Position numbers and translations under genes: made by a program
Shown: positions 24,158 to 31,850 of the stretch, piece after piece
Layout of the letters: each line of letters opens with the position of its first letter
Position numbering within the stretch: the stretch's first letter is position 1
Notes under the pieces: generated by a model
Database searches by the model: none
The model's input: only the letters and a program-made list of their open reading frames with translations
What the model was told of the DNA's origin: nothing
From: Deltaproteobacteria bacterium
GTDB lineage: Bacteria > Desulfobacterota > Desulfobacteria > Desulfobacterales > B30-G6
DNA length: 44,212 nt
Direction of reading: 5' to 3'
Assembly (NCBI GenBank): GCA_022340465.1
Contig: JAJDNW010000033.1
Span: forward strand, 1 to 44,212

Positions 24158-24697
24158 ATAGTTTTCCCAAGACGAACAAACAGGCCGCAACGTTCTGACA
24201 GAACCAATATCAACAAGAACATCAGAGCGAAGGAAGTCAGGGTCATCGACCCCGACGGTGAACAGATCGGCGTTATTCCAACGTATAAAGCGCTTGCCAT
24301 CGCCGGCGATCACGGTTTGGATCTCGTGGAGGTTTCGCCCAACGCGAATCCCCCCGTCTGTAAAATCATGGACTACGGACGGTACAAGTACGAGCAGACA
24401 AAAAAACAGCAGGAGGCGAAGAAGAAGCAAAGCACTTTTCAGGTGAAAGAGATCAAAATACGCCCGAAAACCGGAGAACACGACCTGAACACCAAGTTGA
24501 ACCATATCAAGCGGTTCATCGACAAAAAGGACAAGGTCAAGGTCACCGTAATTTTCAGGGGACGGGAAATAACCTTGTCCAACAGGGGACGGGAACTGCT
24601 TCAGCTTATTGCCGAAAGTGCCGAAGAATTTGCCAGCGTGGAACAGGCTCCCAAGTTCGAGGGCAGAATCATGACCATGGTGCTGGCTCCCAAATAA
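24158..24697 (+). CDS. infC: Translation initiation factor IF-3, apparent AUA start
   Basis: IF-3 prevents premature joining of ribosomal subunits and checks the start codon. The reading frame gives about 179 residues. The N-domain has NINKNIRAKEVRVIDPDGEQ and GLDLVEVSPNANPPVCKIMDYG, followed by the basic linker YKYEQTKKQQEAKKKQ. The C-domain has VKEIKIRPKTGEHDLNTKL and ends GRIMTMVLAPK. The frame is closed by TAG at 24143 and contains no ATG before residue 70. The codon at the right place is ATA (24158), 7 nt after GGGAGG. Non-canonical starts (AUU, AUC, AUA) are known for infC and allow IF-3 autoregulation. Later in-frame GTG/TTG starts would cut the N-domain. It heads infC-rpmI-rplT-pheST. 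Confidence 0.9.
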   Translation: MVFPRRTNRPQRSDRTNINKNIRAKEVRVIDPDGEQIGVIPTYKALAIAGDHGLDLVEVSPNANPPVCKIMDYGRYKYEQTKKQQEAKKKQSTFQVKEIKIRPKTGEHDLNTKLNHIKRFIDKKDKVKVTVIFRGREITLSNRGRELLQLIAESAEEFASVEQAPKFEGRIMTMVLAPK

Positions 24698-24807
24698 AAC
24701 CTGTTTACATTATCTATTATACGAACCACCCCACTGAAGCGATAGGCACCTGGTAGGCGCTGCGGCGCTCAACGAGCGGTCTGCAACCTCATTGATGACA
24801 ATAATTC

Positions 24808-24855
24808 TGGCGTGGGCTGACACACGGTAGCGATGCTCACGCCATCTATTTTTTT
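24808..24855 (+). terminator. Terminator-like attenuator between infC and rpmI
   Basis: TGGCGTG (24808-24814) pairs with CACGCCA (24838-24844), and an inner GC/GC extends the stem. A run of seven T follows at 24849-24855. The rpmI Shine-Dalgarno starts 5 nt later. Upstream sequence from 24740 has GC-rich segments that could form a competing structure, as in L20-regulated leaders. Regulation by L20 is inferred from gene order. Confidence 0.65.
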
Positions 24856-24874
24856 AAAAAGGAGTGAACTGAAC

Positions 24875-25069
24875 ATGCCGAAAATTAAAACCAATCGGGC
24901 TGCAGCCAAGCGGTTCCGCAAAACTGGATCGGGCAAATACGCCTTCTCGAAATCACATGCCAACCACATCCTGACCAAAAAGACCACCAAACGCAAACGC
25001 GCCCTGAGGCAGGGGCAGTTGGTCAAGAAGTCCGACATGAAGGAAGTGCGGCTGCTGCTGCCCAACTAA
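24875..25069 (+). CDS. rpmI: 50S ribosomal protein L35
   Basis: This 64-residue basic protein of the large subunit has the family pattern [20 protein letters not shown] at the start and [20 protein letters not shown] near the end. The ATG at 24875 follows AAGGAG; an in-frame upstream start at 24833 would read through the attenuator and is rejected. It lies between infC and rplT in the conserved order and 43 nt before rplT. Confidence 0.96.
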   Translation: MPKIKTNRAAAKRFRKTGSGKYAFSKSHANHILTKKTTKRKRALRQGQLVKKSDMKEVRLLLPN

Positions 25070-25112
25070 CCAACCGTCGTATAACGAATAACGTTTTCAG
25101 GAGGAATATATC

Positions 25113-25463
25113 ATGCGGGTTAAAAGAGGATTCAAGGCGAGACATCGCCGTAAAAAAGTGCTGAAGCTGGCCAAGGGGTTTCGCGGCGGTCGCAGCAAGC
25201 TTTTCAGGACGGCGGCTGACGCCGTGGACAAGGCGCTCATGTATGCATACCGTGACCGCCGGGCCAGAAAGCGCGATTTCAGGCGGCTGTGGATCACGCG
25301 GATCAATGCTGCGGCGCGTATGAACGACATCTCTTACAGCAAATTCATTCATGGCCTGAAAAGGGCCGAAATTGAACTCGACCGCAAGGTTCTGGCCGAA
25401 CTGGCGGTTTCGGACCCGGCCGGCTTCGCGAAAATAGCCCAGCTTGCTGCTCAAAACGCCTGA
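25113..25463 (+). CDS. rplT: 50S ribosomal protein L20
   Basis: This 116-residue basic protein needed for early 50S assembly begins [20 protein letters not shown], has the [11 protein letters not shown] region and ends in the globular RNA-binding domain with [20 protein letters not shown]. In many bacteria L20 represses its own operon by binding the leader; the attenuator before rpmI would suit this. AGGAGG lies 8 nt before the ATG. Confidence 0.97.
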   Translation: MRVKRGFKARHRRKKVLKLAKGFRGGRSKLFRTAADAVDKALMYAYRDRRARKRDFRRLWITRINAAARMNDISYSKFIHGLKRAEIELDRKVLAELAVSDPAGFAKIAQLAAQNA

Positions 25464-25476
25464 CAACGGATTCACC

Positions 25477-26481
25477 GTGGATAGCTTAGATCAAACCGAA
25501 AAAAGGGCCCTCGACGAATTGGGTGCGGCTGCAACCGTGGAAGCCGTCAATACCCTCGGTGTGCAGTACCTGGGCCGCAAAGGCGTGATTACCGGCTTTT
25601 TGAAAAACATCGCCAGCCTCCCCAAGGAAGAAAGGCCCGCCGCCGGAAAAAAGGCCAACCGGGTCAAAGGGGCCCTGGAGCAAGCCATCGAAAAAGCGCG
25701 CAAACGGATCGAAACGGCGATGGCGGACAGCGTCGACCGTTTGGACGTATCGCTCCCGGGAAGCCCTTCGCTTGCCGGTGCATTGCATCCGGTCACCCAG
25801 ATATCCCAGCAAATCTGCAGCATCTTCAACAGCCTGGGATTCGATATCGCAGAAGGTCCGGAAGTCGAGACGGACTACTACAACTTCGAAGCGCTCAACT
25901 TCCCCAAAGATCATCCGGCCAGAGATATGCAGGACACCTTTTTCGTGTCTGAGGATGTCGTTCTCAGGACGCACACGTCACCCATGCAGATCCGCATCAT
26001 GGAAAAAACACAGCCGCCCGTACGGGTGGTGGTTCCCGGCAAGGTGTTCCGCTGCGACTCCGACCTGACCCACACGCCCATGTTTCACCAGGTCGAAGGG
26101 CTTCTCGTGGATCGCGGCATCTCCTTCGGGGACCTCAAAGGCATTCTGACAGCCTTCGTCCATCAGATGTTCGATGACCAAACAAGCCTCCGATTCCGTC
26201 CCAGCTTCTTTCCTTTTACGGAGCCCAGTGCCGAAGTGGACATCCTCTGCGTCATGTGCCGGGGCAAAGGGTGCCGGGTCTGCTCCCACACCGGATGGAT
26301 TGAAATTCTCGGCTCGGGAATGGTCCATCCCGCTCTATATGAAAATGTGGGCTACGACCCCGACCTTTACAGCGGATTTGCCTTCGGCATGGGTGTGGAG
26401 CGCGTTGCCATGCTGAAATTCGGCATCGACGACATCAGAAAATTTTTCGAAAACGACATCCGCTTCTTAAATCAATTTTAA
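25477..26481 (+). CDS. pheS: Phenylalanyl-tRNA synthetase alpha subunit
   Basis: The 334-residue class II synthetase subunit forms an (alpha-beta)2 enzyme with PheT that charges tRNA-Phe. The N-terminal coiled coil has YLGRKGVITGFLKNI (about 28-42). The catalytic domain shows GPEVETDYYNFEALNFPKDH, LRTHTSPMQIR, the FRCDSDLTHTPMFHQVEG region and the C-terminal GMGVERVAMLKFGIDDIR. GTG at 25477 is the most plausible start, 13 nt after rplT; an upstream TTG would overlap rplT. Its ribosome binding site is weak, which suggests coupling to rplT translation. Confidence 0.95.
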   Translation: MDSLDQTEKRALDELGAAATVEAVNTLGVQYLGRKGVITGFLKNIASLPKEERPAAGKKANRVKGALEQAIEKARKRIETAMADSVDRLDVSLPGSPSLAGALHPVTQISQQICSIFNSLGFDIAEGPEVETDYYNFEALNFPKDHPARDMQDTFFVSEDVVLRTHTSPMQIRIMEKTQPPVRVVVPGKVFRCDSDLTHTPMFHQVEGLLVDRGISFGDLKGILTAFVHQMFDDQTSLRFRPSFFPFTEPSAEVDILCVMCRGKGCRVCSHTGWIEILGSGMVHPALYENVGYDPDLYSGFAFGMGVERVAMLKFGIDDIRKFFENDIRFLNQF

Positions 26482-26553
26482 CACCGGGTTAAACAGATAC
26501 CGCCGCACTGCAGGACGCGTGAGCCACTTAAGCCGGTAAGGGGTAATGTATAG

Positions 26554-28968
26554 ATGAAAGTGAGTCTCAGTTGGCTGAAGGCATTCGTGTCGGTTGACAT
26601 GACGCTGGAGGAGTTGACCCACGACCTGACCATGGTGGGGTTGGAGGTGGAGGGCGTGGCCGACCGGTACGCCTATCTCGACAACGTGTTTGTCGGCCGC
26701 ATCACCGCCGTCAAAGACCATCCCAATGCGGATCGGCTCAAGGTATGCGACGTTGCTCTGAAAAACGAAACCCGCAGGGTCGTCTGCGGAGCCCCCAATG
26801 TGGTCGACGGCATGCTGGCCCCTTTAGCCCTGCCCGGAACCCAGCTGCCCGACGGCACCGTCCTGAAACAGGGAATCATCCGGGGTGAGGCCTCGGAAGG
26901 CATGCTTTGCAGCGAAACCGAGCTCGCACTTGGCGAGGATGCGTCCGGCCTCATGGTGCTGAATGAAGACCTCCCCGTGGGAGAGAACCTGGCCGTGGCC
27001 CTCAACCTATCGGATCCGGTGCTGGAAATCGACCTCACACCCAACCGTCCCGATTGCCTCAGCATTATCGGCACGGCCAGGGAGGTCGCCGCCATTCAGG
27101 GCCGCAAAATCAGCGTCGAACCCGTAACGCTGGCCGATGCCGGGCACGAGATCGACCGCCACACCTCCGTTACGGTTGAAGCGCCGGACGACTGCCCCCG
27201 CTACACGGCTCGCCTGCTGGAAAATATCATTGTGGGCCCGTCACCCCAATGGCTGCAAAACAGACTGATTTCCGTCGGCCTCCGGCCGATTAACAATATC
27301 GTCGACATCACCAACTTCGTCCTGATGGAGTACGGACAACCGCTGCATGCCTTCGATTTCGACCGCCTGGCGGAAAACCGCATCGTCGTGCGCAAGGCGG
27401 AGGCCGGTGAAAAATTCACCACCCTCGATGGCAAGGAACGCGAATTGTCCGCAGGCATGCTGTTGATATGCGACGGTGAAAAACCGGTGGGACTGGCAGG
27501 CATCATGGGGGGCCTGAACTCTGAAATCGAAAGCACCACCACGAGGGTCCTCATCGAGAGTGCCTATTTCAACCCGACGAGCATCCGTAAAACAGCCAAG
27601 ACGCTGGGATTGAACACGGATGCATCCCACCGCTTCGAACGCGGCATCGACCCGGAAACGACGCCGGTGGCCCTGGACCGGGCGGCAAAGCTGATGATGG
27701 AGCTGGCCGGCGCCACCCTGGTCGACGGGGCTATCGACGCCAAAGCGGTTATCCCCCAACCGGCACCGATCGTACTGACCCTAGCGGAAACGAACCGTCT
27801 TTTGGGGACCGACCTCGATCGTGAAGCGATCAAACGCCAGTTGAAATCGATCGAATTCAAGGTTGAAAACGGACCCGGCAAGGACCTCACGGTGACCGCC
27901 CCGACCTTTCGCGTCGACATCACCCGTACCGTCGACCTCATCGAAGAGGTTGCCCGGCTAACCGGCTACAACAACATCCCCGCCACACATCCACTGGTGC
28001 CTGCGGAGACGCGCCGGCCGTCGAAAGCCCTGACGGAAAGGGACCGCATCAAGCGCATCATGACGGGTTTCGGCTTCTCCGAGGCCATCAATTACAGCTT
28101 CATGGACAGCCGGATGTGCGACAGCCTGAACCTGACGCGTGAAGACTCCCGACGAAATTTCGTAGAAATCCTGAACCCGCTGACCGAAGACCAGACGGTT
28201 ATGCGCACCTCCATCATACCCGGCATGATCAGGTCTATGCACCGCAATATCAGCCGTCAGATAAAGCGGATCAAGCTTTTCGAAGTGGGTAAAATCTTTA
28301 TCCGGAAAGCAACCGCCGCACTGCCTGATGAAACCGAGATGCTCGGCGCCATTCTGTCGGGGCCGGTGAGCCCGCCCCACTGGAATGCGACGGAAAAACC
28401 GTTTGATTTTTATGATATGAAGGGAATCGTCGAAGGATTGCTGAACGCCCTGAATGTCGACAACATCGCCTACACCGCCATGCCGGACGATCGGTGTCGC
28501 TACACGCGCCCCGGACACACCGCCCGGATTTTGCACGAAGACGCGGACGTTGGCCTGGTGGGGGAATTGCAGCCCGACGTAATGCAGGTCTTCGATTTGA
28601 AACAGAACGCATATATTTTCGAACTCGATCTGACCCGGCTTTATGAAGCCATTCCCGCATTCATCCAGGCACGTGACATCCCGCGATTCCCGGCAATATC
28701 CCGCGATGCCACCATTATCATCGATCGGGATATCGAGGCCGGCAACATCCTGGAATGCGTCCGCGAAATGGATGAAACCCTTGTTGAAAATGTGCTGGTT
28801 TTCGATGTGTTCACCGGGGACCCCATTGCCGAAGGGAAAAAAAGCATCTCTTTCAGGATCACCTACAGATCCCATGCAGAAACCCTGGAAGACGAGCGGG
28901 TCAACCGGCTCCACAAAGAGATCACCTTCAAGGTTATTCAAAAATTCGACGCCGGGCTTCCCGAATAA
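26554..28968 (+). CDS. pheT: Phenylalanyl-tRNA synthetase beta subunit
   Basis: The 804-residue subunit shows the full PheT layout. An N-terminal tRNA-binding EMAP/OB domain (FVGRITAVKDHPNADRLKVC, about 48-67) is followed by the B3/B4 editing domain with LMEYGQPLHAFD. The B5 region (NRLLGTDLDREAIKRQLKSI) and the class II core-like domain come next, and a C-terminal FDX-ACB domain ends the protein (PRFPAISRDATIIIDRDI onwards). AAGGGG precedes the ATG. It follows pheS by 72 nt. No ihfA follows, although that gene is often found between pheT and the MerR gene. Confidence 0.97.
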   Translation: MKVSLSWLKAFVSVDMTLEELTHDLTMVGLEVEGVADRYAYLDNVFVGRITAVKDHPNADRLKVCDVALKNETRRVVCGAPNVVDGMLAPLALPGTQLPDGTVLKQGIIRGEASEGMLCSETELALGEDASGLMVLNEDLPVGENLAVALNLSDPVLEIDLTPNRPDCLSIIGTAREVAAIQGRKISVEPVTLADAGHEIDRHTSVTVEAPDDCPRYTARLLENIIVGPSPQWLQNRLISVGLRPINNIVDITNFVLMEYGQPLHAFDFDRLAENRIVVRKAEAGEKFTTLDGKERELSAGMLLICDGEKPVGLAGIMGGLNSEIESTTTRVLIESAYFNPTSIRKTAKTLGLNTDASHRFERGIDPETTPVALDRAAKLMMELAGATLVDGAIDAKAVIPQPAPIVLTLAETNRLLGTDLDREAIKRQLKSIEFKVENGPGKDLTVTAPTFRVDITRTVDLIEEVARLTGYNNIPATHPLVPAETRRPSKALTERDRIKRIMTGFGFSEAINYSFMDSRMCDSLNLTREDSRRNFVEILNPLTEDQTVMRTSIIPGMIRSMHRNISRQIKRIKLFEVGKIFIRKATAALPDETEMLGAILSGPVSPPHWNATEKPFDFYDMKGIVEGLLNALNVDNIAYTAMPDDRCRYTRPGHTARILHEDADVGLVGELQPDVMQVFDLKQNAYIFELDLTRLYEAIPAFIQARDIPRFPAISRDATIIIDRDIEAGNILECVREMDETLVENVLVFDVFTGDPIAEGKKSISFRITYRSHAETLEDERVNRLHKEITFKVIQKFDAGLPE

Positions 28969-29012
28969 TAATGGTTACCCAATTATTATCATACGCCGTT
29001 GCGCGACTCTTG

Positions 29013-29042
29013 TTGACTTGGGGATTATTATACGTATATAAT
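29013..29042 (+). promoter_or_regulatory. Strong candidate promoter upstream of the MerR gene
   Basis: TTGACT (29013-29018) is followed after 18 bp by a perfect TATAAT (29037-29042). The predicted transcript has a leader of about 136 nt in which ATCAAC (29041-29046) could pair with GTTGAT (29143-29148), though the first of these bases may precede the transcript start. Small hairpins lie between. Confidence 0.6.
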
Positions 29043-29184
29043 CAACTGCTTGCAGTCCAGAGAATAGAAGGGCCTAACTTCTTCGAGCTTCGGGGCTGGT
29101 AAGGATTGCCCTTTGTCGGGGGGTGTGCCATACCTTTTTGGGGTTGATAGATCCAAAGATCTTTCTGTGTGAAGGCGCGGTAAA

Positions 29185-29517
29185 ATGAAAAACGCACCCA
29201 TCGTCATTCCAGACAAATTTTATTTCAAAATTGGAGAGGTCGCGGCACTCTTAGAGCTGCCGACGCACGTGCTCAGGTTCTGGGAATCCGAGTTTCATCG
29301 CATCAAACCCAAGCGAACCTCTGCGGGGCAACGCCTTTACAGGAAAAAAGACGTCGAGCTCATCCTTGAAATCAAACACCTTCTGTACGAAAAAAAATAC
29401 ACCATTCCCGGGGCAAAAAACTATTTGAAAAACCGGCGCGCACGGCAACACCCCCAGGCCCCGACCTTTGACGACATTCTGCGGGAACTCTCCTCCATCC
29501 GCCGGCTTCTCGACTGA
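29185..29517 (+). CDS. MerR-family transcriptional regulator
   Basis: The 110-residue protein has a winged helix-turn-helix of the MerR type: [20 protein letters not shown] (about 12-31), then [20 protein letters not shown]. It lacks a long effector domain and has only a short helix with [12 protein letters not shown] at the end. Such short MerR proteins commonly follow pheST-ihfA in proteobacteria. A strong promoter lies about 140 nt upstream. Only AAGG, 10 nt before the ATG, serves as a ribosome binding site. Target genes are unknown. Confidence 0.85.
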   Translation: MKNAPIVIPDKFYFKIGEVAALLELPTHVLRFWESEFHRIKPKRTSAGQRLYRKKDVELILEIKHLLYEKKYTIPGAKNYLKNRRARQHPQAPTFDDILRELSSIRRLLD

Positions 29518-29562
29518 TGCGAACCCGTTTTCATCATTTATCGCGAGAATAGTGAAAACCTG

Positions 29563-29590
29563 TTGACAGTTCGCCATTTATGTTTTAAAT
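29563..29590 (+). promoter_or_regulatory. Promoter of tRNA-Gly
   Basis: TTGACA (29563-29568) and TTAAAT (29585-29590) are 16 bp apart, ending 15 bp before the tRNA. Confidence 0.6.
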
Positions 29591-29605
29591 ATCTCTTTCT
29601 GGCAA

Positions 29606-29681
29606 GCGGGCATAGCTCAGTTGGTAGAGTACAAGCTTCCCAAGCTTGGTGTCGCGAGTTCGAATCTCGTTGCCCGCTCCA
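29606..29681 (+). tRNA. tRNA-Gly (anticodon CCC)
   Basis: The 76-nt cloverleaf has acceptor GCGGGCA/TGCCCGC, a D arm from GCTCAGTTGGTAGAG, anticodon stem CAAGC/GCTTG with loop TTCCCAA, and a T arm with GTTCGAATC. The discriminator base is T and CCA is encoded. The anticodon CCC reads GGG codons. Its own promoter lies just upstream. Confidence 0.95.
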
Positions 29682-29730
29682 CCAAAGCCCGTCTTTCAGG
29701 GAATCGAAAGGCAGGTGGGAAAGCGCTTTT

Positions 29731-29848
29731 ATCTATGGGCGCCGTTGAATTTTTTATCGTATGGTTGTTTGCATGAACTGACGAAGATCTGCTGTCTACA
29801 TTAAAGAGTTGCCATAGATGAGAGAAACGGGCTTTCGCCCGTTTTTTT
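29731..29848 (+). ncRNA. Possible small RNA or tRNA trailer between tRNA-Gly and rimP
   Basis: ATCTATGG (29731-29738) and CCATAGAT (29812-29819) form an inverted repeat around 73 nt. Directly downstream is a terminator: ACGGGC-TTTC-GCCCGT (29827-29842) with a T-run to 29848. The unit could be the processed trailer of the tRNA transcript or an independent small RNA. No promoter of its own is clear. Confidence 0.3.
29827..29848 (+). terminator. Terminator of the tRNA-Gly transcript
   Basis: A perfect 6-bp GC-rich stem with a TTTC loop is followed by seven T, then A and seven more T. Confidence 0.88.
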
Positions 29849-29891
29849 ATTTTTTTAAAAGAAATCTCTTGGCGATAGTTGCAGTAAACGA

Positions 29892-30413
29892 GTGAAAAAA
29901 AGAAGGAAAAAACAGGACCGCAAAACGGTCCCCTTCCCCGCGGCGAAAACGGAACGCTTTCTGGCAAAAGCCAGAGCCCTGGCGGAACCGTTGTGCCACG
30001 CGGAAGGGATGGAGCTTGTTTTCGCAGAATACCAGGCGGAACCGGCAGGAAGGATCCTGCGCCTGTATATTGACAAACCGGGTGGCGTAACCCTGGATGA
30101 CTGTGTCGATATAAGCCGCCAGCTCAGCGATATTCTGGATGTCAGCCTTGAAAGCGATGATCCTTACAATCTGGAAGTCTCTTCTCCGGGGAACGATCGC
30201 CCCGTTGGGAAACTGGAAGACTTTCAACGCTTCGAGGGCCAGGCCGCCAAAATTCAGACATTGCAGCCCATTGACGGCCGGAAAAATTTCAAAGGCACCC
30301 TTGCAGGCGTCGAAAACGACATGATCAAGATCATGACCAATGGTAAAACCGTCGCTATTCAATTCGATACGATTAGCAGAGCGCGGCTTATCAATTACAA
30401 TGGAGAAAGCTGA
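29892..30413 (+). CDS. rimP: Ribosome maturation factor RimP
   Basis: The 173-residue protein assists 30S assembly. A basic N-terminus precedes the two-domain RimP fold, with GMELVFAEYQAEPAGRILRL and YIDKPGGVTLDDCVDISRQL (about 38-77) and VSSPGNDRPVGKLEDFQRF (about 96-114). The start is GTG at 29892 with no clear Shine-Dalgarno; no better in-frame start exists before the conserved core. Its stop overlaps the nusA ATG by one base. It is the first gene after the tRNA terminator. Confidence 0.93.
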   Translation: MKKRRKKQDRKTVPFPAAKTERFLAKARALAEPLCHAEGMELVFAEYQAEPAGRILRLYIDKPGGVTLDDCVDISRQLSDILDVSLESDDPYNLEVSSPGNDRPVGKLEDFQRFEGQAAKIQTLQPIDGRKNFKGTLAGVENDMIKIMTNGKTVAIQFDTISRARLINYNGES

Positions 30414-31813
30414 TGTTGATTACAGACATAAAACGCGTTGTTGAACAGATCAGCCGTGACAAAGGCATTGATCGTGGCATTCTTATCAAAGCACTGGAAG
30501 AAGCATTACGATCCGCTGCCAGGAAAAAGTACGGCAGCAAGGTTGACATCGAGGCTCAATATGTTGAAGAAACCGGAGAGATCGAAGTCTTCCAGTTCAA
30601 GGAGGTCGTTGCCGAGGTTGTCGAGCCCGACCTTGAAATAAATCTGGAAGAGGGTCGCGAGCTGGATCCGGAATGTGAAATCGGCGACAGTTTGGGCACG
30701 AAAATGGATGCCATGACGTTTGGTCGGATAGCCGCGCAATCGGCGAAGCAGGTCATCATCCAGAAAATGAAGGATGCCGAAAGGGATGCCGTATATGCCA
30801 ATTTTATCGACCGCAAGGGTGAAATCATCAACGGCATCGTCCAGCGGATCGAACGGGGCGACATTATCGTCAACCTCGGCCATACCGAAGGCATCGTTCC
30901 CGTCAGAGAGCAGGTCCCCAGGGAGTCCTACCGTCGCGGCGACCGCATCCGGGCGCTGATCCTGGATGTCCTCCTCGAAACGAGGGGGCCGCAGATACTG
31001 CTTTCACGCACACATCCGGATTTCCTTGTGCACTTGTTCAAAACGGAGGTTCCGGAAATAAGTGAAGGCATTGTCGATATCATGGGGGCTGCCCGGGAAC
31101 CCGGTAGCAGGGCAAAATTTGCCGTATCGTCCAACGATTCCGACATCGACCCGGTAGGTGCCTGTGTGGGCATGAAAGGGAGCCGGGTTCAAAACGTCGT
31201 TCAGGAGCTGCGCGGTGAAAAAATCGATATCATACCATGGCACGCGGACGCGGCCAGGTTTGTGTGCAACGCGCTGGCACCCGCCGAGATTTCGAGAGTT
31301 ATCATCGACGAAGAAAACCGCTCCATGGAGGTTATCGTACCGGATGAATTTCTTTCCGTCGCCATTGGAAAGCGGGGGCAAAACGTCAGGCTGGCTTCTA
31401 AATTGACCGGCTGGCATCTCGACGTCAACAGTGAATCCCGCTACAGCGAAGCCATGAAAAGTGGTTATGACTCCCTGATCGAACTTCCCGGCGTCGGGAT
31501 CAGCATGGCGGACGCGCTATATGAAAAAGGCTTTTTCTCGGCGGAGGAACTCAGCCGCGCCAGTGTTGAAGATCTCGCCACCATTCGCGGCATCGGCAAC
31601 GAAAAGGCGCTGCAGCTGATCGAGGCCGCCACCCTACACCTGGAGAGTGCCGCGGCGGCGGATGAAGCCGAGCCGGTGGACGCGCAAGCGGATGGGCCGG
31701 ACTCGAATGAATCATCGGACCCCGATGACATGCGATCGGATGAACCGGTGACCGGAATCCATGAATCCGAAGATGAACTGGCGGAAGAGAATTCCGAAAC
31801 CAAGGATGACTAA
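30413..31813 (+). CDS. nusA: Transcription termination/antitermination factor NusA
   Basis: The 466-residue RNA polymerase-binding factor starts MLITDIKRVVEQISRDKGID. It has the N-terminal domain, an S1 domain (NGIVQRIERGDIIVNLGHTE, about 139-158) and two KH domains (VGACVGMKGSRVQNVVQELR and FLSVAIGKRGQNVRLASKLT). One helix-hairpin-helix C-terminal repeat (ELPGVGISMADALYEKGFFS, then TIRGIGNEKALQLIEAA) and a very acidic tail complete it. The ATG overlaps the rimP stop. It sits in the usual rimP-nusA-infB order, but the small ylxR gene often found before infB is missing. Confidence 0.97.
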   Translation: MLITDIKRVVEQISRDKGIDRGILIKALEEALRSAARKKYGSKVDIEAQYVEETGEIEVFQFKEVVAEVVEPDLEINLEEGRELDPECEIGDSLGTKMDAMTFGRIAAQSAKQVIIQKMKDAERDAVYANFIDRKGEIINGIVQRIERGDIIVNLGHTEGIVPVREQVPRESYRRGDRIRALILDVLLETRGPQILLSRTHPDFLVHLFKTEVPEISEGIVDIMGAAREPGSRAKFAVSSNDSDIDPVGACVGMKGSRVQNVVQELRGEKIDIIPWHADAARFVCNALAPAEISRVIIDEENRSMEVIVPDEFLSVAIGKRGQNVRLASKLTGWHLDVNSESRYSEAMKSGYDSLIELPGVGISMADALYEKGFFSAEELSRASVEDLATIRGIGNEKALQLIEAATLHLESAAAADEAEPVDAQADGPDSNESSDPDDMRSDEPVTGIHESEDELAEENSETKDD

Positions 31814-31850
31814 CTCAAAGCTACTTTCTATACCGTTTTAAGGGGGATGG

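Noticed and set aside
29041-29148. 6S or SRP RNA upstream of the MerR gene
   Set aside because: End pairing is present, but the conserved SRP loop (GGAAG with GCAGCC) and the 6S central bubble pattern are not seen.
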